From RGIG8745 sp964554265 (GTDB taxonomy: Bacteria > Bacteroidota > Bacteroidia > Bacteroidales > Bacteroidaceae): a stretch of 14,736 nucleotides of DNA. Each line of letters starts with the position of its first letter. Position 1 is the stretch's first letter. Shown one piece after another: positions 7,770 to 14,336 of the stretch. Under the pieces are notes generated by a model. The model worked only from the letters and a program-made list of their open reading frames with translations. It had not been told where the DNA came from and ran no database searches. Location of the stretch: contig CAZKOB010000092.1 in assembly GCA_964554265.1 (NCBI GenBank), positions 1 to 14,736 on the forward strand. The letters run 5' to 3'. The translations under genes and the position numbers were made by a program.

Positions 7770-9817
7770 AAAGATATAACATGAAGAAAAAATTATTTGC
7801 AGCACTGGTGTCAGTGCTGGCTTTTGCTGTGGCTTTTGCACAGGCAGAGCTGGAAGAGAATAGATCCAGAGTATATGAAACTTATGAGAGGCTGACAGGT
7901 ATTCCAAAGCCGCCTGTTGCCGGAACAACCATAGATTTCTCCTATTCGCCCAAAGGTACAGTGCTCGAAGGGATGGATAATCTTGTTGCTCTGGTTTATA
8001 TGTATAACAACTATCGTTGGCAACTTGGAGATGTGGCACTTGTTAAAGAAGGTAGCCTGTGGAGAGGACAGTTTGATATTCCTGAAGATTGTGCCTTCAT
8101 GGCAATGCAATTTCAAAGCACTTGGTCGCAGTTTGCCCAAGAAAAAGATAATAATGACAATAAAGGTTATCTTTATGTAATCAGTGATGGTCAGGGACAG
8201 CCTTTGCCTGGTGGTGAATTGGCATGGGGATTGATGCGACGTCCTTCGGCTTCTCTTGGAATTGCAGGCTATTTTAATGAGGGCTATAATGAGATAGAGC
8301 GCGATGCACTTTATTTTTGGTATCAGAAGGAGCTGCAGCGCAATCAGGATAAGGCTGACAGATTTTTCGGTACAATGATGAATATTGTACAACAGCAGAC
8401 CGGAGACAGATTTCCGGAGGTGGCGGAGATGTTCTTTTCAATATTCTCTAAACAAGGACAGCCGAGTGAGAAAAATTATATTGTGATGGAAAATATCTAT
8501 CGTTCAAGTTTGAAGAATGTACAGAAGGCGGACAGTATTCATCAGCTTGTTCTGGCCACTTATCCTGATGGGTGGACTGTACGTCGTAAGGCTTTTGATG
8601 ATGTCTATAAATCAGGGAAGGACTTCCATAAGAATATGATGGCTGTATTGAAGAAATATCCGGTGGCAGATTCTGAAAAACTGGATTCGTATCAGCCTTT
8701 CATCTATTATAATGCAGTGCGTGCCGTTGCTGCGGACTTTTTTTCCGGACAGTATGATCAGAAAGAGTTTATAGAGATTATTCCGCAATACGATTTCAAG
8801 ACTCTTGCAGAAGTATATCGTTCAACCGTTTCTCCGTTCCATACGAAGAAGGCTGTAAAAGATGAATTGAACTATCCGATAGGTAAGGTGTTGATTGCTG
8901 AGATGATAAAGAAAGTGGAGGACAAGTCGTATGTAGAAGAAACTTATTTGTCTCCGGGGCAGTCTGATTTTCTTGCTCGTACAATACTTGATGAGCATCT
9001 TGGTAATTATGCTGACATTCTGTTGTGTATGAACAAGCCTTCCGAAGCCTTGAAATATATTGGCATGATTTCAGCTGAAAGACGCTACGCTGTGCCGGAA
9101 GTCAATGAGACGCATATAAAGTCATTGCGTCAGACTAAAAATAAAAAGAAAGTTGAAGGGGTATTTAAGGCAGCTTTGACAGCTAATGCGGTTACTCCCG
9201 AAATGATGGATATGTTAAAGGCTGATTATGTGAAGAAGAAAAAAAGTGAGGAGGGTTTTGACGAATATGTCAATTCGATGAAGTCGAAAGAGGAGGCTGA
9301 AGCAATGAAGGCTGAAATCAGCAAACGTCTGATAAAGGTTCCGTATACAGCATTTTCTTTGCAGTCGATGGATGGAGGAACTGTCAACTCTGCCGACTGG
9401 AACGGGAAGGTTGTGGTGATTGATTTCTGGGCTTCATGGTGTTATCCATGTAAAAACTCATTTCCCGGAATGCAGATGGCGGTAGATCGTTTCAAAGACG
9501 ATTCTGATGTCCTTTTCTATTTTATTGATACGATGGAAAGAGGTGATGATTATAAGGCCAAAGCAAGAGAATATATGAATCAGAAAGGATTTTCTTTCGA
9601 TGTGCTTTTTGATGCCGATTCAGACACTACACGGCAGAGCGCTAATAATATGGTCTTTTCGCAGATGAATGAAATCAATAGTTCGATGGCAATCCCTCGT
9701 AAGATGGTGTTGAAGGATGGCTATGTGCGCTATACGGAAGAAGGCTATGGAGGTAGTCCGAGCAGGCTTGCTGACGAGATTGCTTTTGTGGTAGAAATGC
9801 TGAAAGCGGAAAAATAA
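7766..9817 (+). CDS. Secreted TlpA/thioredoxin-like protein with a long N-terminal region
   Basis: This 683-aa protein has a signal peptide (hydrophobic core LFAALVSVLAFAVAFA, cleavage near residue 25), so it should act in the periplasm or envelope. Residues about 27-165 look like a beta-sandwich (alternating strands such as LVALVYMYNNYRW and WRGQFDIPEDCAFMAM). About 175-520 is mostly helical and TPR-like. About 525-683 is a TlpA/AhpC-TSA-type thioredoxin fold with WASWCYPCK (Cys559, Cys562) and the cis-proline region MAIPRKM (Pro644). It probably reduces or exchanges disulfides; its substrate is unknown. The start overlaps the stop of the previous lipoprotein gene by 4 nt; a second in-frame ATG at 7781 would also give a good signal peptide. 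The last gene of the tight operon, followed by 153 nt of spacer. Confidence 0.85.
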   Translation: MKRYNMKKKLFAALVSVLAFAVAFAQAELEENRSRVYETYERLTGIPKPPVAGTTIDFSYSPKGTVLEGMDNLVALVYMYNNYRWQLGDVALVKEGSLWRGQFDIPEDCAFMAMQFQSTWSQFAQEKDNNDNKGYLYVISDGQGQPLPGGELAWGLMRRPSASLGIAGYFNEGYNEIERDALYFWYQKELQRNQDKADRFFGTMMNIVQQQTGDRFPEVAEMFFSIFSKQGQPSEKNYIVMENIYRSSLKNVQKADSIHQLVLATYPDGWTVRRKAFDDVYKSGKDFHKNMMAVLKKYPVADSEKLDSYQPFIYYNAVRAVAADFFSGQYDQKEFIEIIPQYDFKTLAEVYRSTVSPFHTKKAVKDELNYPIGKVLIAEMIKKVEDKSYVEETYLSPGQSDFLARTILDEHLGNYADILLCMNKPSEALKYIGMISAERRYAVPEVNETHIKSLRQTKNKKKVEGVFKAALTANAVTPEMMDMLKADYVKKKKSEEGFDEYVNSMKSKEEAEAMKAEISKRLIKVPYTAFSLQSMDGGTVNSADWNGKVVVIDFWASWCYPCKNSFPGMQMAVDRFKDDSDVLFYFIDTMERGDDYKAKAREYMNQKGFSFDVLFDADSDTTRQSANNMVFSQMNEINSSMAIPRKMVLKDGYVRYTEEGYGGSPSRLADEIAFVVEMLKAEK

Positions 9818-9934
9818 GAGACCTCCATCTGGTATATTCCGGTTCTGGATTTTGGATAATTGAAATGAGTAAGGTTACAAGACCTGTTGCTTTTTTATGC
9901 GCCGGATTGTAATCTTACGACTTTATACTTTGGT

Positions 9935-9942
9935 TAATTTTG
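9935..9942 (+). promoter_or_regulatory. Possible -7 element upstream of the S41-thioredoxin fusion gene
   Basis: TAATTTTG matches the TAnnTTTG consensus and lies 28 nt before the ATG at 9971. The nearest TTG upstream (9907-9909) is about 25 nt away, longer than the usual 19-21, so the -33 part is weak. No clear intrinsic terminator is visible between 9818 and 9934, so read-through from the upstream operon is also possible. Confidence 0.3.
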
Positions 9943-9970
9943 TGTTTGTAATATTGGGACAACTATTTTT

Positions 9971-12157
9971 ATGTTTATGGATTTCAGACGTTTGTTTATG
10001 ACCGTTGTGATGGAGATGGCAGTACAATTATGCCGGTTTGCCTCCGTTTGTGCACAGAATGTGCCGGAAGAGAAAATAATGATGACTTTCTATGCACTGC
10101 GCAATATGTATGTGGACAGTATAACAATAAGCCCGTTGGTGGAGTATCAGATGATGATGCTGATGCAGTGTCTCGATCCGCATAGCGAATACCTTACGGC
10201 AGAGGCGGCTCGTGCGAATGAGAATATGCTGCTTGCTCCCACAGCCATGGCTGTGGCTTACGGCATGAGTGCGGACGGTGTGGAAAAGGCTGAAATGGTA
10301 GAGAAGAAAATTGGTTATATACGCTTGTCTATTTTTAGTCAGAGCACACCCGGCAGGTTCCATCATGTGGTGGATAGTATGAAACATAAGGGGATGGAAA
10401 GCCTTGTTCTTGACATTCGAGGTAATGGCGGAGGCTTTTTTGATTCGGCTCTTGAACTTGCCGATGAATTTATCCCGGCTGGAAGTTTGCTGGTCACTAC
10501 AGAAGGGAAAAATTCTCCCCGTCAGGAAGTGAGAGCGCGGAAGAAAGGACTGCTGGAAAAAGGGCGGGTTGTTATATTGGTGGATGAGGGCACAATGTCC
10601 GCGGCTGAGATTTTTGCCGGAGCTGTTCAGGATTGGGACAGGGCGGTGCTTATAGGACGCAGGACTTTTGGCAAGGGGCTGATACAGGAAACTCTCCCTT
10701 TCAGCGATGGCAGTGCGATTAGAATTTCCGTGGCACGCTATTTTACCCCTTGCGGACGAAGTGTCCAGAAGCCATATATGAACCGTTCGCGTGAAGCCTA
10801 TTTCAGTGAGGTGCAGAACCGCCCTGACGATGGTTCTTTGTCTGATGAGGAAAGACAGAAAGTATATGAGTCGATGGTGAACCAGCGGGCACTCTATGGT
10901 GGAGGAGGAATTACTCCCGATATATTGGTGGCTAAAACTGCTCCGTCCGATGATGCTGTCAAGATGGCGTTGGATGTGCTGAAGGACTCCAAGCGTTTCA
11001 AGTATCTGCTCACGACAGGGACAGCTCAAATAGCTGAACCGGCTTTTGCAAAGTCGTCGGTCATGGAGATAAGCGGATGTTTGCCGGATGATTCTTATTC
11101 CGGTCGCCGGATCGTGCTTGAAAAAGTGGACCCTATATATACTGACAGTTCAACAGTATTGGCAGACTGTATTGTTAAAGGACGTTCGTTCTCATTCAGA
11201 TATGATGCCTCGGGGGCACCGGAGCTTGGAAACATACGTTTTTCTGAAGTCGCTTCCAATGATATTTTTTCGGTGTTCAATGCTGATGTTATTCTTGAAC
11301 CTGGTCGCATGGAGGTTATGTATGATTCTCTTTCATATACCCTTTCCGGTACTCCACTGAACGAAGCTTTTAACGACTGTATACTTAAAGCTGAGCGTGA
11401 ACGTCGTGCACGGACTTATGCCATTAACGCAGAGCGTAATGAGGCTCAGGCGGGTAGCGGACTTTCTGCAGAGGAAGAGCAACGTTATAATTCTGAGATT
11501 ACGGCATTGAATATAGATTACATGTCAAAATTCTCTGCGTTTTTGAGAAATAATATTTCTCGCCCTTTTGCCAGCCGGCTGTTGTTCAGATACCCTCTTG
11601 ACCGCTATCCTGAAACGGACAGAGCTTTTTTGGAGAAGAATTGCGACCAAAGCCTGTTGAAGAAACGACAGGAGCGTGATGAGGCTGTCAGGAAGAAAGA
11701 AGAGTACTTCTTGGAATCGAGAAAGTTGATGAGGGTCGGAGGACATTACAGGGACATTGTAGGAGTGACTCCTGAGGGGCACGACGTAAAACTTTCTGAA
11801 CAGGTAAAGGAGGGGCGTATTATGCTTATAGACTTTTGGGCTTCATGGTGTGTGCCATGCCGGCAGGAGATACCGTTTCTTAAAGAGTTGTATGCGAAGT
11901 ATCATGAGAGGGGATTGGATATTGTAAGTGTTTCGCTTGACAAGTCAAGGCAGGCCTGGCTGAAGGCTTTGGAGAAAAATGATATGCCGTGGATGCAAAT
12001 GTCGGATTTGAAGGCTTGGGATGGTCCTGTGACACAGGATTATGGTGTGCAGGCCATACCTTTCCTTGTTTTGCTGGATAAGAAGGGGAATATTGTTGTT
12101 CGTAATCTTCATGATAAATTATTGGAAGATGCGATAAGGAAGGCATTAGACAATTAA
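9971..12157 (+). CDS. PDZ-less S41 peptidase fused to DUF4369-like and TlpA/thioredoxin domains
   Basis: This 728-aa envelope protein has a signal peptide-like N-terminus (about 1-28, ending SVCA). Residues about 32-335 are an S41 C-terminal-processing peptidase core: CLDPHSEYL (67-75), IGYIRLSIF, LVLDIRGNGGG (145-155), VDEGTMSAAEIFAGAVQDWD with Ser210, and RRTFGKGLIQ with Lys235 and Gln239. The Ser-to-Lys spacing of 25 and Lys-to-Gln spacing of 4 match known CTP peptidases, so the catalytic site looks intact. Only about 38 residues separate LDPHSEYL from IGYIRLS, where family members normally hold a PDZ domain. Residues about 363-465 look like DUF4369 (ending VILEPG and SGTPLNEA), about 466-585 is helical and charged, and about 590-728 is a TlpA-type thioredoxin domain with WASWCVPCR (Cys627, Cys630) and cis-proline AIPF (Pro697). 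The last three parts together resemble a normal DUF4369-TlpA oxidoreductase. An alternative start is the ATG at 9977. Confidence 0.88.
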   Translation: MFMDFRRLFMTVVMEMAVQLCRFASVCAQNVPEEKIMMTFYALRNMYVDSITISPLVEYQMMMLMQCLDPHSEYLTAEAARANENMLLAPTAMAVAYGMSADGVEKAEMVEKKIGYIRLSIFSQSTPGRFHHVVDSMKHKGMESLVLDIRGNGGGFFDSALELADEFIPAGSLLVTTEGKNSPRQEVRARKKGLLEKGRVVILVDEGTMSAAEIFAGAVQDWDRAVLIGRRTFGKGLIQETLPFSDGSAIRISVARYFTPCGRSVQKPYMNRSREAYFSEVQNRPDDGSLSDEERQKVYESMVNQRALYGGGGITPDILVAKTAPSDDAVKMALDVLKDSKRFKYLLTTGTAQIAEPAFAKSSVMEISGCLPDDSYSGRRIVLEKVDPIYTDSSTVLADCIVKGRSFSFRYDASGAPELGNIRFSEVASNDIFSVFNADVILEPGRMEVMYDSLSYTLSGTPLNEAFNDCILKAERERRARTYAINAERNEAQAGSGLSAEEEQRYNSEITALNIDYMSKFSAFLRNNISRPFASRLLFRYPLDRYPETDRAFLEKNCDQSLLKKRQERDEAVRKKEEYFLESRKLMRVGGHYRDIVGVTPEGHDVKLSEQVKEGRIMLIDFWASWCVPCRQEIPFLKELYAKYHERGLDIVSVSLDKSRQAWLKALEKNDMPWMQMSDLKAWDGPVTQDYGVQAIPFLVLLDKKGNIVVRNLHDKLLEDAIRKALDN

Positions 12158-12273
12158 GAGGAAGTGATATAGGGATATGTCGGTGTTTGGACCGGAAAAA
12201 TCCGTTGGACCTAGACGGTACATTTTTGGAGTGGCTGCACCGGAAATATAAAACCGCCTTTCTGGAAAATTAA

Positions 12274-12381
12274 AATCAGCGCACTATTTTTTACAATCAG
12301 CACTGCTGATTGTAAAAACTGCACTGCTGATTATACAAACTGCACTGTTGATTTTATAATCTGCACTGCTGATTTAAGAAA
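12274..12381. repeat. Phased array of a GCTGATT heptamer at exact 21-bp spacing
   Basis: Four direct 21-nt units run back to back at 12298-12318, 12319-12339, 12340-12360 and 12361-12381. The shared core is CTGCACTGCTGATT; unit 1 starts CAGC and unit 3 has GTTGATT. To the left, the reverse-complement heptamer AATCAGC occurs at 12274-12280 and 12295-12301, again 21 bp apart. The tail of each unit varies (GTAAAAA, ATACAAA, TTATAAT, TAAGAAA), so only the core is conserved. A spacing of 21 bp is two helical turns, which would place every copy on the same DNA face, as in an array of protein-binding sites. The array lies about 120 bp past the S41-thioredoxin stop and about 400 bp before the nusG-like promoter. 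Function unknown. Confidence 0.85.
12288..12318. repeat. Perfect 31-bp palindrome (15-bp arms around one central base)
   Basis: The left arm at 12288-12302 and right arm at 12304-12318 are exact reverse complements around C12303. The right arm is most of the first 21-nt repeat unit. As RNA it would fold into a stem with a short loop, but the T run is on the 5' side and the A run on the 3' side, the wrong order for an intrinsic terminator on either strand. A dyad protein-binding site is the simpler reading. Confidence 0.85.
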
Positions 12382-12543
12382 AAGGTGCGGTAAAAACAAC
12401 TTTCCAATGTGGACAAATCAACTTTTTACAGTTTGTAATACAATGATTTTCAGTGCTATGCAGAGAAGTGTCGGCTTGGGTAGAAATAGAAACTCCGTTG
12501 AAATCAAAAAAATAATGGATTTCAGGTGTGGAATAACAGCAAA

Positions 12544-12566
12544 ACAGGCCCGGCGGATAGGCCTGT
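12544..12566. other. 7-bp GC-rich hairpin, no U tract
   Basis: ACAGGCC (12544-12550) pairs exactly with GGCCTGT (12560-12566) across a 9-nt loop. No T run follows on the + strand, but the - strand reads TTTTG just after the stem, so a weak terminator for transcription from the right is possible. Confidence 0.4.
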
Positions 12567-12647
12567 CGTGAGATGCGAAAAAGCATGTTTTGGGGCGGAT
12601 ACAAGTAAATGTAGTTTTACCGTTTGCTTTTTCATTTATTATATGGT

Positions 12648-12682
12648 GAAAATTTAGATTTTCAATTCATTCAATAATGAAT
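12648..12682. other. Pair of adjacent AT-rich inverted repeats upstream of the nusG-like promoter
   Basis: GAAAAT/ATTTTC (12648-12653 and 12658-12663, loop TTAG) is followed at once by ATTCATT/AATGAAT (12665-12671 and 12676-12682, loop CAAT). Both are perfect. They lie about 100 bp before the -33 element and could be regulator sites; AT-rich chance structure is an equal possibility. Confidence 0.3.
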
Positions 12683-12780
12683 AATGTATAGAAAGCTCGT
12701 TTTCTGAGATTAATGATATGTTTGGAAGATAATAATGAAATAATAATATCAAACAAAAAGAAAAATAAACTGTAAAAAGG

Positions 12781-12810
12781 TTGTCTGTACCGCAATTTTA
12801 TGTATCTTTG
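12781..12810 (+). promoter_or_regulatory. Strong Bacteroidetes sigma-ABfr-type promoter for the nusG-like gene
   Basis: The -33 TTG at 12781-12783 and -7 TATCTTTG at 12803-12810 (exact TAnnTTTG) are separated by 19 nt, the preferred spacing. Transcription should start near 12815-12817, leaving a long untranslated leader before the nusG-like start codon. Confidence 0.75.
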
Positions 12811-12814
12811 CATT

Positions 12815-13085
12815 GTTTAATCCTCTCTTACGAAGAGATGGAATCATGTAGTATCAGCATATACTGCTTTTCATTGCGAGGAAAAATGTCTGCCAATAGA
12901 AGGTGGCTTTTTTACTACAGGGCATTATAATAGTGAAAAGGGAGATGAGTTTAGAGGGGATATTTGGAATTTTTTTCGACACCACCGTATTCTATTACGC
13001 TTGCAAACTTACTGAAAATGAGGTTTTTATGATAAAGAATAACTGATTTTTCGGAAGTGTGAGATGTATCCAAACTGAAAAAACG
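12815..13085 (+). promoter_or_regulatory. Structured 5' leader of the nusG-like gene (about 270 nt)
   Basis: No gene is evident between the promoter and the start codon. Three hairpins occur in the first 100 nt. (1) TCTCTT/AAGAGA at 12824-12829 and 12833-12838, extendable by 3 bp over a one-base bulge. (2) GTAGTAT/ATACTGC at 12848-12854 and 12861-12867 (one G-T pair), followed by TTTT. (3) GCCA/TGGC at 12892-12895 and 12904-12907, followed by six T. The last two resemble weak terminators or pause signals. In Bacteroides capsule operons, UpxY (NusG paralog) genes have long leaders where RNA polymerase pauses and UpxY loads, so this leader may be where the encoded protein controls its own transcript. 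That last step is inference. Confidence 0.5.
12892..12913 (+). terminator. Weak terminator- or pause-like hairpin in the leader
   Basis: A 4-bp GC-rich stem (GCCA at 12892-12895, TGGC at 12904-12907) with an 8-nt loop is followed by TTTTTT at 12908-12913. The shape is that of an intrinsic terminator, but the short stem suggests pausing or partial termination. It lies inside the leader, about 170 nt before the coding start, so it would act as an attenuator rather than a gene end. Confidence 0.4.
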
Positions 13086-14261
13086 ATGAATTTATCTGCA
13101 AAGGGAGCTTTGGAGGCAGGCGAGCCTTTCATACAGGATTCTGTGAAATGCACAGAAGATCGTCGCAGATGGTTTGTCATGACCTCTCCCGATCCGAAAC
13201 TCGTTGAGGAATGTCTTCGGAAAGAGGGGAAGACGGGAACCGTTTGGCTTTATTTCATTCCATATCGTTTTCTGGAGAGGCGTATAGTGGATGATATTGC
13301 TTTTGATGAAAATGATATCGATGATCCGAGGAGCGTTGCCAGCATACATGAAAATAATAGTCTGCGTGCCACGCTCAAACGGTACATCTTCATCAAGTCC
13401 GATGTGAAAGCGATAGAAAGGCTTCTGGAAAATCCTGAAACCAAGGATGCGTTCAGAACATTGTGGTGGATGCGTGACAGACGAGGGAAGCGTTTGACGG
13501 TCCCTACTGCGGAAATGGAACAATTCATAAATGCGTGTTGTGATATACGCATTAAATTCGATGTCTGTCCTGTGTTTCCCGATTTGAAAAAGAATGAACA
13601 GGTCAAACTCAAGGTCAAAGGCTTTGAGGGGCGCAAGGCATGGGTCATTGACACCCGGCATTCGGGTGATGATATAGAATATGTTTGCGGATTCCATATT
13701 TTCGCCGGGACAGCCATGATGCGTATTGCCCATCTCAAAGAGTGTGATATTGTGCGCCAACATGTCGCCACGGCATCTTCCCGCGAAAACAATGACTATA
13801 AGTTTATTGAAGATGTCCAGCGGAGATTGTTTGCCGTTGCAGAGCATCGTATAGACGGTGATGCCGTTGCAGACGCTGTTCGTCGGCGCGATGAGTCTGT
13901 TCTTGAAATGCTCAATAACTATCGTTACCGCAAGTTTGCCACTCTGTCGTTAAGACTGAAATATTGTGCTTTGATGCTTTTGTGCGTCGCTTTGTGCCGG
14001 GACATATATGGTGTACGGCAATTCGTGCGTGCGGCGAATGAGATGATGGAATCGATGGCAGGTATGCATGAGAACAAGCATCCCAAAGATGCGGTTGCCT
14101 ACCTGAATGCAATGCTCTATATTGTCACAGGAGACATTTCCTGTTATGAAAAAGCGAAAAGGCATTTTATAGCTCTTGACAAGCAGACCGCCACATGGCT
14201 GTCGCTTGTGTGGCTTATGGAAAATAGGGAAAGAATGGATTTGATAAATATCGGGAACTAA
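13086..14261 (+). CDS. NusG/UpxY-like transcription elongation factor with long C-terminal extension
   Basis: This 391-aa protein should bind RNA polymerase through a NusG N-terminal domain. Residues about 28-160 fit it: RRRWFVMTSP, an FIPYRFLERR strand, then LKRYIFIKS, with an acidic insert at about 67-95 between them. Residues about 164-222 resemble the KOW domain (DLKKNEQVKLKVKGFEGRKA, then VCGFHIFAGTAMMRIAHLKE). Residues about 225-391 are a mostly helical extension not found in NusG or in the usual UpxY proteins of about 170-200 aa. The open frame extends to a GTG at 13059; I prefer the ATG at 13086, after an A-rich stretch, but the GTG cannot be excluded. The gene sits behind a strong promoter and structured leader, as UpxY genes do, but no capsule genes follow in this window. 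I recognise no domain in the extension. Confidence 0.72.
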   Translation: MNLSAKGALEAGEPFIQDSVKCTEDRRRWFVMTSPDPKLVEECLRKEGKTGTVWLYFIPYRFLERRIVDDIAFDENDIDDPRSVASIHENNSLRATLKRYIFIKSDVKAIERLLENPETKDAFRTLWWMRDRRGKRLTVPTAEMEQFINACCDIRIKFDVCPVFPDLKKNEQVKLKVKGFEGRKAWVIDTRHSGDDIEYVCGFHIFAGTAMMRIAHLKECDIVRQHVATASSRENNDYKFIEDVQRRLFAVAEHRIDGDAVADAVRRRDESVLEMLNNYRYRKFATLSLRLKYCALMLLCVALCRDIYGVRQFVRAANEMMESMAGMHENKHPKDAVAYLNAMLYIVTGDISCYEKAKRHFIALDKQTATWLSLVWLMENRERMDLINIGN

Positions 14262-14279
14262 GAGGATATTGATGTTTTT

Positions 14280-14336
14280 TCCGGATACGGACTGTTGTAA
14301 TCCGGACATTTCCGGACTTGGCTTGTTCGTGCCAAG
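14280..14336 (+). repeat. TCCGGA palindrome cluster and hairpin after the nusG-like gene
   Basis: TCCGGA occurs at 14280-14285, 14301-14306 and 14311-14316, with starts 21 and 10 bp apart. The first two copies can form a 7-bp stem (TCCGGAT with ATCCGGA). A separate 6-bp hairpin CTTGGC/GCCAAG follows at 14317-14322 and 14331-14336. No T run follows, so this is not a textbook terminator, though it is the only strong structure in the 264-nt spacer to the next gene. Confidence 0.45.

Larger units (their letters stand above)
12158..12780. other. Intergenic region without a convincing gene
   Basis: Between the S41-thioredoxin gene and the nusG-like promoter I find no credible coding region. It contains the 21-bp phased repeat array at 12274-12381, a GTAAAAA/TTTTTAC inverted pair (12390-12396 and 12423-12429) enclosing two direct CAACTTT copies, a 7-bp GC-rich hairpin at 12544-12566, and two small AT-rich hairpins at 12648-12682. 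The rest, especially 12600-12780, is AT-rich. No RNA gene was recognised. Confidence 0.6.

Noticed and set aside
1..9817. The cluster as a polysaccharide utilisation locus
   Set aside because: A SusCD pair alone does not show glycan use. No glycoside hydrolase, lyase, esterase or sulfatase is encoded here, and the accessory genes point to thiol and peptide chemistry.
9818..9900. An intrinsic terminator after the TlpA-like gene
   Set aside because: AGGT/ACCT gives only a 4-bp stem and the T6 run is separated from it by five bases, so it is too weak to call.
10028..11029. A 333-codon open frame on the - strand
   Set aside because: It lies entirely inside the S41 peptidase coding region, has low-complexity composition rich in His, Ser and Cys, and shows no domain. 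It is a shadow of the real gene.
12180..12230. An intrinsic terminator after the S41-thioredoxin gene
   Set aside because: CGGA-AAAA-TCCG can form a 4-bp stem, but there is no T run after it.
12298..12381. The 21-nt tandem units as a CRISPR array
   Set aside because: The units abut with only 7 variable bases between 14-bp cores, far too short for spacers, and no cas genes are present.
12374..12604. A 76-codon open frame on the - strand in the intergenic region
   Set aside because: No signal, recognisable domain, promoter or operon partner, and its 3' end runs into the repeat array. Open frames of this size occur by chance; a protein-level search showing purifying selection would be needed to revive it.
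12620..12900. An invertible promoter like those of Bacteroides capsule operons
   Set aside because: I looked for inverted repeats flanking the promoter at 12781-12810 and found none of useful length; the perfect inverted repeats here are local hairpins, and no recombinase gene is nearby.
13018..13046. Two overlapping mini-ORFs (MRFL and MIKNN) just before the nusG-like gene, as a leader peptide
   Set aside because: They are 4 and 5 codons long, without codon bias or a linked hairpin typical of attenuation peptides. Chance is the better explanation.
13092..13847. A 251-codon open frame on the - strand
   Set aside because: It lies inside the NusG-like gene, which has clear domain motifs on the + strand, and has no recognisable features of its own.
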